DNA from: Lonicera japonica
Lineage: Eukaryota; Streptophyta; Magnoliopsida; Dipsacales; Caprifoliaceae
Direction: 5' to 3'
Assembly (NCBI GenBank): GCA_021464415.1
Contig: CM038468.1
Span: 29,872,969-29,936,968 of the forward strand
DNA length: 64,000 bases
Part shown: piece after piece, positions 14,238 to 27,328 of the stretch
Layout of the letters: each line of letters starts with the position of its first letter
Numbering within the stretch: position 1 is the first letter of the stretch
Position numbers and translations under genes: made by a program
Notes under the pieces: model-generated
The model's input: only the letters and a program-made list of their open reading frames with translations
The model's database searches: none
Told to the model about the DNA's origin: nothing

Positions 14238-14651
14238 TCGAAGTGGAACTCATAATCTAAGATGGGTTGAGAAAATAAGTTTCAAAGTTACCCCATTTTA
14301 GGCGTTTTTTTTTTAATAGCTTTTTTATGTATTAGTATTGCTTTATGGCCTAACCTTGGCTCTTAGATCACAAGGCAATCCACATTACATTCTATTGTAC
14401 GTTCGTTAATGGCTTTTGCCTCTTTTGTTTACACCTTGGAGATGGGTTTTTGTCTCCTCCCTCTTATTATATTTTTGTTTTCGGAATGAGAATACTTTAA
14501 TGCCATAGTCTGGGATTAGAGATTCTTTTTTTAGAAAAAAAAGAAAGAAAAAGAAAAGCTCCAGGGTCCTAATTGCCAAAGCAGACACCAAAAAAGGCAA
14601 GCAAAAAATGCACAAGAAACAACAAATGTAGGAAATGAAGGAATCAACTAA

Positions 14652-15236
14652 TCTATTACATAATAGTAAAATGGAGGAAGTTCCTCCATAATTACTACAT
14701 TAATTATGCCATTAATTATTATAAATTTAATTTCTTCCTTTAATTAATTAATTGTTAACCATGGAGGAAGTTCTTCCATAATTACTACCTTAATTATGCC
14801 ATTAATTGTCATAAATTTAATTCCTTCCTTTAATTAATTAATTATTAGCCATTTTTCATTTTTCTCCTTTTATTATTATTTTTAATGATGCGATTCTCCA
14901 ATTCCACAAATCAAAAGTTTGAAGTATAATATTCACATTAAATATAATAATTTAATTGTATAATTTGATTCTTCAGTTTCTCCTAACATTACTTATTTAT
15001 TTTTCAGAGTCACTATTAAAAATGTATCGAACATATAAATAAGACATTTATAATAAGTTTGTAGGATAATTAATGTTCGTGTTAATACTCTTGATTAAAT
15101 CAAATTTGAGTATTCATAAATAGTTCTAATATAATAATACATCTTTTTTAAATTTTGACTTGGTAATATTTTATAGAACAATTATATAAAAGTTAAATAA
15201 TACAATGCCCGCACATCGGGCGGGATACAAACTAGT
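14652..15236 (+). mobile_element. Non-autonomous Helitron
   Basis: The 5' end is TCTATTACATAATAG preceded by A (14651). The 3' end is CTAGT (15232-15236) followed by T (15237), so it sits between A and T as Helitrons do. A GCCCG-CACAT-CGGGC hairpin at 15207-15221 lies 10 nt before CTAGT. There are no terminal inverted repeats and no TSD. It is 585 bp, without Rep/helicase. It contains a tandem duplication of about 90 bp (about 14671-14760 and 14761-14851), each copy starting ATGGAGGAAGTTC. Confidence 0.88.
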
Positions 15237-15706
15237 TAGATAATTAATACTAACCACTAATTGTAATAACTCCACAAATATAAGTAATTTGACACCCATA
15301 TATAAAACTAGATACTATTTACATCTTTAAAAAGTCAAATACTACCTTGATTAGCATTCATAATCAGCTTTACAACTATCTATCATGCCTTTGACCTGTC
15401 TCTTCCTTCACCAACACCACCATTTTCCATCATCCATGACACCTAAAATAGACAGGGCAAAGATTAATTTATTGGAAATAATAAGCATAACTATGCAAAT
15501 GGTGATTTGAAACAGATGGTAAAAAAAGTGAGTAAAGAATAAAAAAACTACCCACGTATTTGCTTGTGTTACAACATTACTAAGATGCACTTGATTGAGA
15601 CCACACTTTTCCAAAATGCATTACTAAAATTCATTTTAGGACAATAGAAGTTTGATTCCTGCCTGAAACACTTGTGGCCAGTGATAGACAGTTTTTCGAG
15701 CAGAAA
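15237..15706. other. Non-coding DNA
   Basis: No recognisable gene. The 68-codon minus-strand ORF at 15408-15614 is low-complexity and hydrophobic, with no family match. Confidence 0.45.
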
Positions 15707-17470
15707 TTAGTTCCATCCCAATGCGGGTTGTGGCACCTTGTCATAGAGACCAAAAGAAAAGATATAGGTCTCTTTATTGGAAACAAGTCCCCAATTATTT
15801 TGAGTTTTAAAAACCGAAAATCTTAAGAAACTTAGGGTTTTAATACTGAAGCTAAGGGGGAGGAATATGATAGTACCATCATTAGCAAGGGCATAGTTGG
15901 GCACATCACCAATTAGGAGCTCTTCTCTTCTTTGCCATTCTTCAATAAGAGGCTTCATATATTTGTTAGTCCTCCAATCTGTCTCGTACCCAGTCCTTTT
16001 AAGATCTTTTTTCATTCTGCACTGCTTTGGAAGCTGCCTCACCGAGTCGAGTCCAAACGGCCTGGGACACGAGTCAGGCCTGTGATGCATCGCAATTTCG
16101 AAGCACAACAGGATTGTGCGGGACAATCCCATGCGCTGCTGCCCCACCAAATGCTCGGGAAGGAAACTAGAAATGGGATACAACCTTCTGTATGGTTGCC
16201 AAATAATCTACAAGAGGGGGAAAGTTCTAAAGTTTTAAGAACTTAAATATATGAACTGAAAAATAAATAAATAAAACATTGTTCAATCACGAGTGCAACA
16301 AGTGGAAAACGTGATCCCTAACATTCGGTGTTGCATATTTACAATTAGAGCCTAGCTATTTTATTTATTTATCTATTTTTTTTACTCATATACTAGTATA
16401 CATGTGTTTTTCAAAACATGTTCCCTAATGTGTTATGTCATCTAATTTTTTGAAATTTATTGCGTTGTAGTACTGTCCATCTCATGTCTGTGGCGTGTCA
16501 TGTGTCAGTGAGACATAGGCATACACAATAACTTACATCCTCAAATTTTTGCTTCCTCAGGATGTTGGAATACTTCTTCATTTCTTCACCACAATGATTA
16601 TTATTGGAGTATTGATGAAGAATTTCTCCTCAACCCCGAATCAGCGGAAAGACCTTTGGACGGCAGCTAAGAAAATATTCTATGTCACCCTCATTAACAT
16701 GCCTTTTCCCCATCATCTGCAAAGCGAGGTGTGGGATACGCACTATAGCAAACAGCTATAAGAAAGAAAAAAAAAACAAGACGAGAATTAGAAACATGCA
16801 CAACATAAATATTGAACCTAAAAACCAAGGCATAGGCATTTTCTTACCCTCAAAGAGTACGTGTGCCCAGCCAAACAATTGGAACCTTCCATCAAACACC
16901 TTTTTAAAGCCCGATGGGGGTACGCTAACAAGGAAGCCCCCCGAGCATATTTGTTGAAGTCCTCTTTGTACCACTACAAGGGAAAGAAACTAATGGAAAT
17001 GAATGTGCCAGTCTTGGTGGGGAGAATGATTAAGCCAATTATGTAAAGAACATACGCCCTGACACCCCACATAAATTGTTCATTGCCATCCACTGCGTTT
17101 TCTGGGAGTTTCTCAAACTCCTTCCTAAGCCATTTTAGGCGTACACAACCCGTTTTTTCAAACTTACCATCTTGGCCCAAGTACTATTTGCTGACTAAAG
17201 TTCCCATTAACACCAGAGACCTCCAAGCTATCAACCGGCAGGCCAGTCATGTATAAGACATCCTCCAAGCCAAAGAGGACATCATTGCCACCAAAATCAA
17301 AAACCCCAGTTTCACATTTATAGACGGAAATGATGGCTGCCAATAGGGGAATATCATGGTTAAGTGTGAAAGCATGAGAGTGGAGCTGCGCTAGCTGGTG
17401 GAAACATGTGCCTTCTAAAAATTTTAGAACTTTTTCGTCGGGTACCCATGATTTCAAGTTATGTATATGG
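15707..17470 (-). pseudogene. Plant mobile domain (PMD) protein, degenerate
   Basis: PMD proteins are plant-specific, found in transposon-derived genes and in MAIN-type silencing factors. Pieces match the domain in order on the minus strand. 17457-17164: HDIPLLAAIISVYKCETGVF and LEDVLYMTGLPVDS. 17180-16974: LRKEFEKLP and RAYVLYIIGLIILPTKTG. About 16972-16840: a YARGASLLAYPHRALKR-type segment. 16183-15870: PFGLDSVRQLP and YETDWRTNKYMKPLIEEWQRR. The reading breaks by a one-base shift near 17170. It also breaks at an in-frame TAG just after the SISFFPL segment (16974), and further shifts follow to 16550. It is a broken copy; no TIRs were seen. Confidence 0.7.
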
Positions 17471-17764
17471 TCTTTGACTGATTTCTACAAGTATTAAGTA
17501 TAGAAATTGAAACCAGTTAACGACACAAAAGAAACATCCAGTTAATAAAACAAAAGTAAACTAGAAATATAATGAATATTTCGCAACACCAGCGTACAAT
17601 CGGCATCTCCAAGCCACTGCAGTACTGTCTTAGTTGACGGAGAGGTTAGTGTGTACTTTGCTAGAAGGGAACTGAGTACAAGGATACAAAAAAATTGAAC
17701 AAAAAATCATTGTGTTAGAAACCAAATCAAAGTTAAAGAGGTTGAAACCTGCTTTTAAAATGCT

Positions 17765-18065
17765 GAACCAGAAGCATTATAGTGGGAAATTTGTTGAGAA
17801 TTATGGGATCATTTCAAAGCAACTCAACGGTTAAAGAAGAATCAGTTTCAATGGAGTCAAGAAGCAACTGATACATTCATGGCACTTAAGGAAGCTGTCT
17901 CACCAAACCCTTCATTCTAGATATAGATGCATCACCAGAGGGAATGGGAGATGTTCCTATGCAAGAAGGGAGGCCTTTGGCCTTTCTAAGTGAGACTCAT
18001 CCACCTAGGAAACAAGTGTTATCTACCTATGAAAGGGAACTGTAGGCCCTATCCACGTGCTTAAG
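17765..18065 (+). pseudogene. Ty3/gypsy RT-RNase H fragment
   Basis: Reading across frames gives the RT end (KFVENYGIISKQL, then SQEATDTFMALKEAVS). The RNase H start follows (ILDIDASPEGMGDVPMQEG, RPLAFLSETHP, STYEREL). These match the gypsy order RT-RNase H, where the family has DAS..GIGAVLMQ and STYEKELLA. It is cut off on both sides with at least two frame breaks. No LTR belonging to it was found nearby. Confidence 0.75.
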
Positions 18066-19660
18066 TTACTCCGGGGTTAAGGAAAAGTATGCAAGACTAT
18101 GATGCTAATATTAAAGAACCTTTAAAGTCCACCCCCTTTCCATAACTAAATACCAGCTTTCGCCACTGTGTGAGAATCGTCTAAATCTTCATTAGACGAA
18201 AATAACACGTATATCAATTTTTTGTAGTACACACTTCTGAGTTTATATGTGGTTTAAATTTTTATAGGCCTAAACACTCAGCGTCATAAATTCATAAATC
18301 AATACCAACTTATTTTGCTTAGTGTGAAAACATAAGAATTTAAAATAGCCAGAATGTGGTTGATGCATACCTAATAATGAATTTTTGAAAAGGGAAAAAC
18401 ATGACAATTGTTAGAATAGGTCGTTATACTGAACCGATCCAACCCAGCCGAGTACCAAACCGGTGAGAATATGAAGTTGGTTTGGCAAAGAAGATTTGAT
18501 GTTTGAGCCATCAATATTTGGTTGGTAAAGAGTATTTGAACTTGTAGAGGCTCTAACCGCCATTAATGCAGACAGGCAAGCTTGTATAGAGAGAAAGTAG
18601 ATGGAGAAAAAGATTAAGGACAACTGTGGGATAATAGCCAAACTTTACGGTCAAAAGAAGGTCCTTTTGTTGTTAAATTTGAAAAAAAATAATATCCATG
18701 AACACCCCTTTTGGATGAGTGTGGGACACACAGTAAACTTTGGGGTTGTTCACCATGTTACAAACCACTTCAGCCAGTCACTTTCTTGCCTTTCCCTTCA
18801 ACACTTGCTTTCACAAAATCGTTATTTGTTTCTTCAGTAGATGAACTCGATCCTCGTTCAATCTTACGCGGAGTAGTCTCTCTCTCTCTCTCTCTCTCTC
18901 CCCTTAAAATCGGATTCTTCAGGAAGTACATAAGTCCAAGACAGAGGGCTTACCCAAGGTGAATGAGGACTTGGTGCTTTTATAGCTTCCATGGCTTTCA
19001 AGCTTAAGAGATGAATATTTCTTGTATTTAGCACCACTCACATTCTTTGTTTGAGATACACATTCACTCCAAGAAAAGTAAATGCCCGGTTGCTTTCCAA
19101 CCCAAACTACATATTAGTTAATTTTTTCCATAGTCTACCTAAAAGATCGGAAACCTCAAAGAAAACAAAATTAGAAGAAAATGCTCAGTTGTCTAAGATT
19201 GAGCACAAAAAAGAGGCACTGTCATTTTGTAGATCTCTCTAGAAATTGAACTTGGGTGAATTTGTGGAAGAAAAAGCTCAGCCGCCTACTCTTCTTCCTC
19301 TCTTATCATTTTCTAGAAAAGTCCTAAATTAAATGTCATAACTTGAAATCCAAAAATTGGATTTTCATTAAATTTATATATTTGACATACTCATCTAGCT
19401 AGATTTATAGAACAAGATCAATTGTGACAGATTTTGAGCATAGACGAGTTTGAGATCTTCCGTGCTCGGTTGGTTTGGAATGAAGAGAGAAGAAAGAGCT
19501 TGATGGTAAAAAAAAAAATACGCAAATAAATATGAAAACGTGGATTAGTTATAGCTAGCCTCAATCTCCCCTGGCTTTCCCTCTCCATCCATGATGCACT
19601 AAATATGTCATACTAAATGAAATTCTAAACATTCACAGTTGCAACAACAATCGCAACTTT
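18066..19660. other. Non-coding DNA with a (TC)n microsatellite
   Basis: (TC)n at about 18877-18901. The ORFs here are short, overlapping on both strands and unlike any family known to me. Positions 18640-18760 contain remnants resembling the foldback family 1 ends. Confidence 0.45.
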
Positions 19661-19671
19661 TTGCTCCCCTA

Positions 19672-20032
19672 GCCTCAAATCTCTTGCTAGTCCCTAAAGT
19701 TCAATTTTCGGTTCAAGCATCTAAAAGTATCTATTTTCGGTTGAAGCATCCATAAAATTTCTAATTTCGGTTGAAGCATCTTTAAAGTTTCTAACTTCGG
19801 TTGAAGTATCTTTAAAGTTTCTAATTTCAGTTGAAGTATTCAAAAAGGCCCCTTAAAAAAGTGGCTTGTGACAATCACGCGCGTTTTCCATCCATCTTTT
19901 TAACCGGGTATCTAGTTTTGAACGAAAGAGGAAAAATTAGAAACTTTAAAAATGCTTCAACCGAAAATTGAACATTAGGAACGAACGAGAAATTCGGGTT
20001 AAACTTTAGGGGTCATTTTTGCTAACTACTCA
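19672..20032. mobile_element. Foldback element, family 1 (copy 2) with internal 30-bp tandem repeat
   Basis: The ends match the family at 13798-14237 (CTAAAGTTCAATTTTCGG; AAACTTTAGGGGTCATTTTTGC). One arm holds about five tandem copies of a 30-bp unit, AATTTCGGTTGAAGCATC plus TTTAAAGTTTCT, at about 19701-19848. Confidence 0.6.
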
Positions 20033-20152
20033 ATAGTGCCCATGCGATTGATTATGTGGTCAAAATAGTTGGAATATAGCAATTGCGCTAATGGGTAGAC
20101 ATATTGTTTAGTTACGTTGATACTCTTTTGTAGTTACAATATTTTGGACGCG

Positions 20153-22830
20153 TGTTATAACAACCCGCCTAATTAAGCAGGTGTTAATAAATGCTGTGTC
20201 TAATTAACAACAGATAGACAAAAAGACATAACTGATAAATTGAACAAAGTAGGGAAATCTAATAAAAATTCGGCATGAAATATTCGTAAATACTAAGAAA
20301 TTCATCCTGTTTAATAAACAACGCGAAAATATAAAATAATTCTCAAATCCGTTACAATCCAAATTCGATAAATACAACTAGTACATCCACAGATAGTACA
20401 AGTACTCAAACTTAGTTAGAAGTTACAACTACTACAAATTAGGATAATATAACAACTAATTCCATAGGGGCATCAGAGGAGACTCTAAGATGAACTCGGA
20501 CCTACTCAACGACCTCTACCCGAGACACGATGTGTACCTGAAACGAAAATGAGGGAATGAGCCACAAATGGCCCAGTGGGAACTATAGGGAAAGGGAAAA
20601 TGCAATGCATGATTGTACTACAATATAAGAGAGTTCACAGTTCAATTATTAACAAAATTCTCAATTTATAACAATTTATAGGAAAGCTATACATAAAGCA
20701 TCAATATAATCTTATTAATTATCAATACATATCTCACACGATAGCTGTATAAACATCCATCCACCTCCTCCTCCTCCTCGACCTAATACCGGTACTAGAC
20801 GAAATATACTACTCACAAACGCACCCCATATTACCATGGGTCAGTGCACTGGTAACCAGATTTATCGGCACCCCATCTTTACCATAGGCCTGTGCAATAA
20901 TAAAATACAAGCATTTTTATACCGATACTTATCCGGTTCCAACAATCTCAATATAATTAACAAACCACCAGGTAGTAGTTGTACTCAGGGCAATATTTAT
21001 AATTTCAACATTTCAATCCACGTGTTATAAAATTTCAAGAACAATAAGAATAGTCTTTGTTGCTTTAACACTAAATAATTTTGTAGAATATCACTTTTCT
21101 TTTATATAACCCATTATTATACCGAAAATGGCCAACAATAAAACCATCAATAATAATAAACATAATCCAAAATCTCATATTTCTCCATGAATCACACTTG
21201 TACTAACCAAATTTCTTAATTCCAAACATTTAGTGAAGACTAGTAAGAGGAGTAATACTAAACCGGCTAGTAATACCATAAAACACCTCATGCATGTTTA
21301 ATCTAATGTTTAAATATGATTTTAAAGTTATGTATACTCAGGGAATAAGGTAATTTGTGCAAAAATCCCAATTATTAGACATACATGTGGTGTATCAAGC
21401 CATTTTGATACCAAAATCCCAAAGTAACACTTGTATAGCAACATGCATTATGATAAGCCTTTTTATTCATCAACTAAAGCACATATAATACTCATCTATA
21501 GGCTCATATCTTATTTAACAAGTTTGAAATACAAACATGCAAGAGAAAATACGATTTCGGTACCGAAAGTCTAGTATTACTACTCAATCAACCATTTAAA
21601 TCAAAGAATTGAAGAAAAGAGGGAAAATTCCCACCTTAATACTTCTGGACTGAAATGGAGATCCACAAAATGACCTCCTACAGCCATCGATCGATCGAGA
21701 AAACCGACCTTGAGAGGATTCACCACGCGAAAAGCTAGAGAAATAAGCGATTTCGGTTTGATTTGAGCTTGGAATAGCATATTATCACTCCATTACTCAT
21801 CATTTCTCTCTCTACAAGTGTATATGTTTTTCCTCTGGTCTCAGGGGTCTAAAATGGTGTTTTAAGGAGTGAAGAAGATGGTCAAAATTGGTCAAAGGAG
21901 AAACAAAACGAGTTGACTCGGTCAAACCCGATTTACCAAATGTGTTCTAGTGCACTATTCGTAATTTGACCATAACTCTTTGCTCGGAACTCCGATTGGC
22001 ATGATCTTTATATCAACAGAAATATAATTCAAAGCTCTACAACTTCACAAAAGGAAGTTTCTCCAAATTTGTTATAGATTAATACCAGAATTTGACCGAA
22101 GACAGCGCTCTGCCGAAATTCAGCATAATCTGATTTTTGCTAATGTGCTTACTTCGCACTCTATTTTGACCATCGAGGAGCGTGAACTAGCTTTCGGTCA
22201 AAACACAAAAGTTGTATATGGATAAAAGATAAAACTATAGGAGTTAGCTGAATGGTATTTGGATAAAGGATGAGAAAGTTACGAGTCTCCAAAATTGACT
22301 AATCTAAAAAGTCGAGCAAATATTTTCGATTCTAAAAACGCCTCTAAAATTGCTCATTTCAAATCCGAATGTGACGAAACACTCCAGATTACTCTAACAT
22401 ATATTTATGACATGTCAGAAAAGACAAAACTAAATTCGGATGTCTGAATGTTCCAAAATCACAAACGAGAATTGGAGGAATCGTTAACGTTTTAAAATAA
22501 AGAATTCGATTCCACTAAATACTTAAAAATGTTTAAATGAAGTCCGAATCTAATGAAACTTTATAGGATGGTTTAATAACTATAATATGAAACGTTGGAG
22601 AAGACAAACCTTAATTTGGACCTTCCTAGGTCAATAAACCGAACATAAGAAAAGTAGGAAAAATTGAAAATTCAAGAATATACCAAATTTTCCAAGTAAT
22701 GCACCAAATGTTATCCATAACACCAAAGTGACTTGTGGGAACATTCGAACTTGTCTAAGTCCATGAATGAATCAGACAAATAGCAAACTTAATTAATAAA
22801 AATACACCTATCGAAACACGGAGTGTTACA
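20153..22830 (-). mobile_element. Probable solo LTR of a Ty3/gypsy (Tekay/Del-like) element
   Basis: On the minus strand it starts TGTAACACTCCGTG and ends GGCGGGTTGTTATAACA. These are the ends I associate with large Tekay/Del LTRs (TGTAACACCC...). It is about 2.68 kb with no internal domain on either side. A strict 5-bp TSD at TG/CA was not found. TGGAC occurs at 20145-20149 and 22833-22837, which would add 3 and 2 bp to the element, so the borders are uncertain. Confidence 0.55.
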
Positions 22831-22835
22831 CCTGG

Positions 22836-24051
22836 ACACTGCAAGATATGAAATATTAAATTATATATATATATATCAATATATACATAAAATCACCAGA
22901 TATGAATTATCCAATATTAACATACTATATAATTAAATTTAAAAGTGACCCTTCTATAAGGTAAGTTAGGCAAATGCCTATGGCTCTGATGTAGAAAGGA
23001 TCCTATTTTAAATAATAAAAGTGCCCTTTTTGAAGTAATTCTAGTAAAGAAAAAAAATAATGATATTTTTACATGTACAAATATTAATTTGTTCAAACTC
23101 AATTTTTCTTTGCTTTTATATTGTGATTCTTAGCAAAATTATAATTTGATAAATACTTTAAAGACTTATTTTATTTTTATTGATTAGAACCCCAACTTCT
23201 CTTAAACCATCTCTTATTATAATGAATATCCAATGGCGAAGTCAGCATGTAGGCTTAAACACTGCTACAACACTAAACAACAAATTTTAAAAAACACTGG
23301 TACAACATTAAACAACAAATCTTAAAAAGAGTAGGATAAAAATAACTTTGAACTTACAGTATGAACAGTAAGAGATGAGGCGATGGTGACAGCGACGGTG
23401 ACAGCGACGGCGAGAGTTGAGTTAGAAAGTGAGAATAGCGGGAAAAAGTGAAGGGACACGTAAAGAAAGCCTCGGATATTTGAATAGGTTGTCTCGAAAC
23501 TGTATCTCTAGAATTATTGAACAGGTCATCTCGAAAAGCCATAAACTTATTTGAAGATCTTATTTATTCATTTTGTCTTGAGATGACAACATTAGGGTTT
23601 AGTTCGAATGTAAGTTGAGTTTGGCTAAACTCAAACCAGACAAGGGGTGGGGTTTATATTTAGAAACCCGAAACCGACCGGCTGGTTAGTATTCATAGAC
23701 TCAAACTCGTCTCAATCTACATAGATCTGCCCTGACCCGGTGTAATTATAGAGTATTATAAGGGTATTAAAGGTAAAATACACTAAAACATTACATTTAG
23801 GGTGAGGCCGGTCACATGGGTTTAGTTTACATAAACCCGACCCCGACCCGACCCAACCCAACCCATCCCAACCCAGTGAGGTTTCCGTTTAGCAATTCTA
23901 AACCCGACCACTTAAAAAAAATAAAAAACCAACATGAATGTGCCCCATTTGGGGTTTATATTTGAACCATTAGATTCAAAAAACATAAACATGAACACCT
24001 CTTTATTAACTAAACTACTTGCGCATCTATCTTTCTCTCCCAAAAACTTTT
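22836..24051. other. Non-coding DNA with CCCGA-type simple repeat
   Basis: A pyrimidine-rich CCCGA/CCCAA repeat lies at about 23836-23877. A short GGTGACAGCGAC repeat lies at about 23382-23410. No gene was recognised. Confidence 0.45.
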
Positions 24052-24475
24052 CCTATGTTTGGGATCGAGTTTCAATTTGGAGAGAAAGGGAGAGAAAATG
24101 AGAGAAAGTTTATCCCTTGTTTGGTGGTTTTTTATAGAGAGAATACGAGAGAAAGGAAGAGAAAATTAATTAAAACTTTATCTCCAAATCATTCTTTCCG
24201 AATCGGAGATAATCGGAGAGAATAGAGTTTTTTTTAATGAAAACTTACTATATTGACAATTTTATCCTTAAATACATAACAAATTTTTAAAAGATGATAT
24301 TTTCTCTCATTTTTTTTCAACTCACAAACACCAAGGAGAGATTGTAACATTTTCTTCCTTCTTAAACTCCCAAACAAAAGAGAGAAAATTATTTTCCTTT
24401 CTCTCCCTTTTTCTTCCCTCCGTATTGATACATTCTCCTCTTTTCTTTTCTCTCCTAGACTCCCGAACACAAAGA
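24052..24475. mobile_element. MITE-like element with GTTTGGGA-type ends
   Basis: The ends pair imperfectly: left TCCTATGTTTGGGATCGAG, right reverse complement TTGTGTTCGGGAGTCTAGG. The inner arms are GAGAGAAA-rich on the left and TTTCTCTC-rich on the right. It resembles hAT-type MITEs; TSD not resolved. Confidence 0.5.
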
Positions 24476-25239
24476 AAAACTATAAAATACCATAACTCCA
24501 TATATTTTTATATTAGTAGTATTCAAGATAAATTTAAACTCCATTTTTATTTTGCTAGAAGAATGAACATATATTTTAAGTTTTGCATTAAATAAAACAA
24601 TATAACTTCATATATTTTTATATTAGTATTAGTATTCCAAATAAATTTAAAGTCTACTTTATTTTGATAAAATAATTAAACAAATTAGAGTTTGTGTTCA
24701 ATTAGGTGTATTAAATGAGACCTCTATATAACTTTATAATAAACTTCCAAAGAAGAAAACTATTTAATAGATCGTATTAAAATTACAAAGTTTTTAGCGT
24801 AAATTACAATGTCGGTCCAAAGTAAACCACAAATGTATGTATATTAAATTATACTATACATGATTGCTTTTAATGTTATAAATTAAATTTATATTAATTT
24901 ATATATTGTAAAACTTATTTGTTTATTTATAGTTATGTTTAATGTTAAAAAAAATTACTAAAAGAATTCAACGCGGCAAATTTATATTTTGTATCCACAA
25001 TATTTTTGTATAGTAGATCGATTCTATGATTTTCTAATAATTATTAATATTTTTTCATACTTCATACTAACTATTCAAATCTTAGTATGTATATATTAAT
25101 TAATAGACTTAATGACATTTGTTAAGTAATAAAATCACGTACAACGCATTTGTACAAAACCAAGTCACATAAAAAACACAAATACCAGACAAAATGAATG
25201 CAAATAATAAATTAGACTTAGATTACCACTATTGTATCT
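24476..25239. other. Non-coding AT-rich DNA
   Basis: No gene, RNA or repeat terminus was recognised. Confidence 0.5.
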
Positions 25240-25244
25240 ATATA

Positions 25245-26709
25245 TGTTAGAGTGATATACTAAAAGCCATAATTTTCTTGTTGGTTTGGATATGTTATAA
25301 ACTTGGTTTTGCTATTTTAATGAGAATCTTTATGGGCAATAGTTGCATTATATTATTTATTTAAATATTGTGCATGTGTATCTTTTATTCCATATAGTAG
25401 ATGATTTGGTGTGTAAAGTATAGCTTACACACAGAAGATCATATCATCGATCTTGAGGAATATAAGTTTAGTGGTTCACAGTCTTAGATGGAATTGGACA
25501 TCCATTAATAGGATTGTATCACAAGTTTTAGTAGTTTATCTTAACTATTGAAAACAGTATAGTTTTAACTCGTTGTGCTAGTACACTTTGTGTGTATTGA
25601 ATAGGACCAGTTTGGGTTAATTATTTGTATACTCACTATATAAAACAATTTAAAATTTCATGGTTATTATGATTACTTATGCTCTTAATCTTGAAATAAT
25701 TAATAGACATATATATGTAGTGTTTGTTGTTTTGACTCATTAAGAGTGAGATTCATTTATGGATCAATAATTTTCGTGAATTGGATGAAGATACTATATG
25801 TATGATGAATATTAATTATTGATGGAATCCACGTCCCGGTATAGGGATTGCTGATAGCCCCTTGAGAAGCTTATAAGTTTTGATCATATTAAACCATGCA
25901 TGTGGATTATGTTAATCCGACATGTCAAATAAGTTAAGTGGTAGGCTCAAGGATTAAAAAGTCATTTAAATATAATTGTCAGTAATTTAATTTAAATGAC
26001 TATTTTCTGTAATCTTAACGTGGAGAGAATAATAAATATTTAATAACAAGGAGATCGAAATAAAATTTTGAGATAAGGACGGAAGTGCAATTATAATTCT
26101 TTAGTGGTGCGAATTATAATTTATGGAAGGAACTAATTCATAGTGGAATTAGGATTTCAACTTTTCATAGGAAGCCCAAACACTTATTTCTCCTTAAGGT
26201 CCCTATCGTAGCCTTATATATACGCCGGCCTTGTCTCTTCTCATCATAGCAATAATTCTTATGAGTTAGGGTTTGTTCTATTAAGAGAGGAGAAAATCTT
26301 GGTGATACCGTAGTCCACACTCGGTGCAAGATTTGATGGCGAAAGGAATACGATAGATCTTTAAGTTTTCGGCACAGCAGTCGTAAATCAATCGTAACTT
26401 TTGATCGCACCGTTAGATCGGGCTGATTTTTGAATATGTCATTCAGAACGCAAAGTTACTATTATTGAGTGAAAAATCAGGATGATCAGAAGTCGTTTTG
26501 GTGACGAAAACAATCAATGTTCGCAGTCTAACGATAATTAAAAAATATGACCAAATCGCAATCTGATGCTTCCAAACCCTAGTCTCCTCATATGGATCCT
26601 CTACATGATCCACAAAGGTGAAATCCCTTTATTCTTATAGGGTTTTAGCAAAAATATTTTGTTCAATCTATACGCAATATTAAACAATCCTGTATTTATG
26701 TCTCCATCA
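25245..26709 (+). mobile_element. Probable solo LTR of a copia-type element
   Basis: It starts TGTTAGAGTGATATAC, a start seen in several plant copia LTR families, and ends in CA at 26709. ATATA on both sides (25240-25244 and 26710-26714) fits a 5-bp TSD, though the motif is low complexity. A TATA-like CTTATATATACG lies at about 26211-26222. No gag-pol flanks it. It is 1465 bp. Confidence 0.6.
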
Positions 26710-26879
26710 ATATATATATTATAACGAGGCATTATTTCAACAGTCAAATTACGTTGCTATCTTTGTCTCCCAAGAACTTTTTAGGAAAAACTTTGAAGTA
26801 CCATAACCTTAGGTTCAAGAATAAGAACTTAAAATATTTACACATTTGAATGGCGTAGATTTTTAGTAAGTTGGACTAT

Positions 26880-27328
26880 TTTTTCACTCCGATATAACTG
26901 ATGCATGTAGAATAATTTTAACATTATCAAATTGAAAAAACAAAAAATGCTCCATTTTCGTGGAATATATTTTTTGGTACTTGTCGAAAATTATCATAAT
27001 TTTTTAAAATTTGGTATAAAATGCCAATTTTTTCTTATGTTTGATGCGAATGTCCACAATGTAGTTAACATTACCGGCACTTGTTGGAGAGTGCCATGAA
27101 TTTAGTGTACTTGATATCTAATGCTGTAAATTCCCAACGTTTTTTACAAAATGCTAAGAAAAGTGTTTAACATTGCCGGCACTTGTTAAAAAATGTTGTA
27201 AATTTACAAAATTTATTATATAATGCCATAATTCCTGGCATTTATTACAAAATGCTGAAAACTTTTTTGTCGACATTTATTTATAGTGCTGCTGAATAAA
27301 TGCCTTAAAAGCCAGTTTTCCCATAGTG
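26880..27328 (-). mobile_element. CACTA (En/Spm) transposon terminus, fragment
   Basis: Read on the minus strand, the end at 27328 starts CACTATGGGAAAACTGGC. Short repeated subterminal motifs follow, such as TTTTGTAA..AATGCC, CTTGTTAAAAAATG and ACTTGTTGGAGAG, as in CACTA ends. No opposite end was found in the window, so this looks like a truncated remnant. The left limit is approximate. Confidence 0.55.

Noticed and set aside
20145..22837. TGGAC as a firm TSD of the solo LTR
   Set aside because: It does not abut the TG/CA ends (3 and 2 extra bases), so it may be chance; kept only as a possibility.
23836..23877. Possible interstitial telomere-like repeat
   Set aside because: The units are CCCGA/CCCAA, not the plant telomere CCCTAAA, and the run is short.
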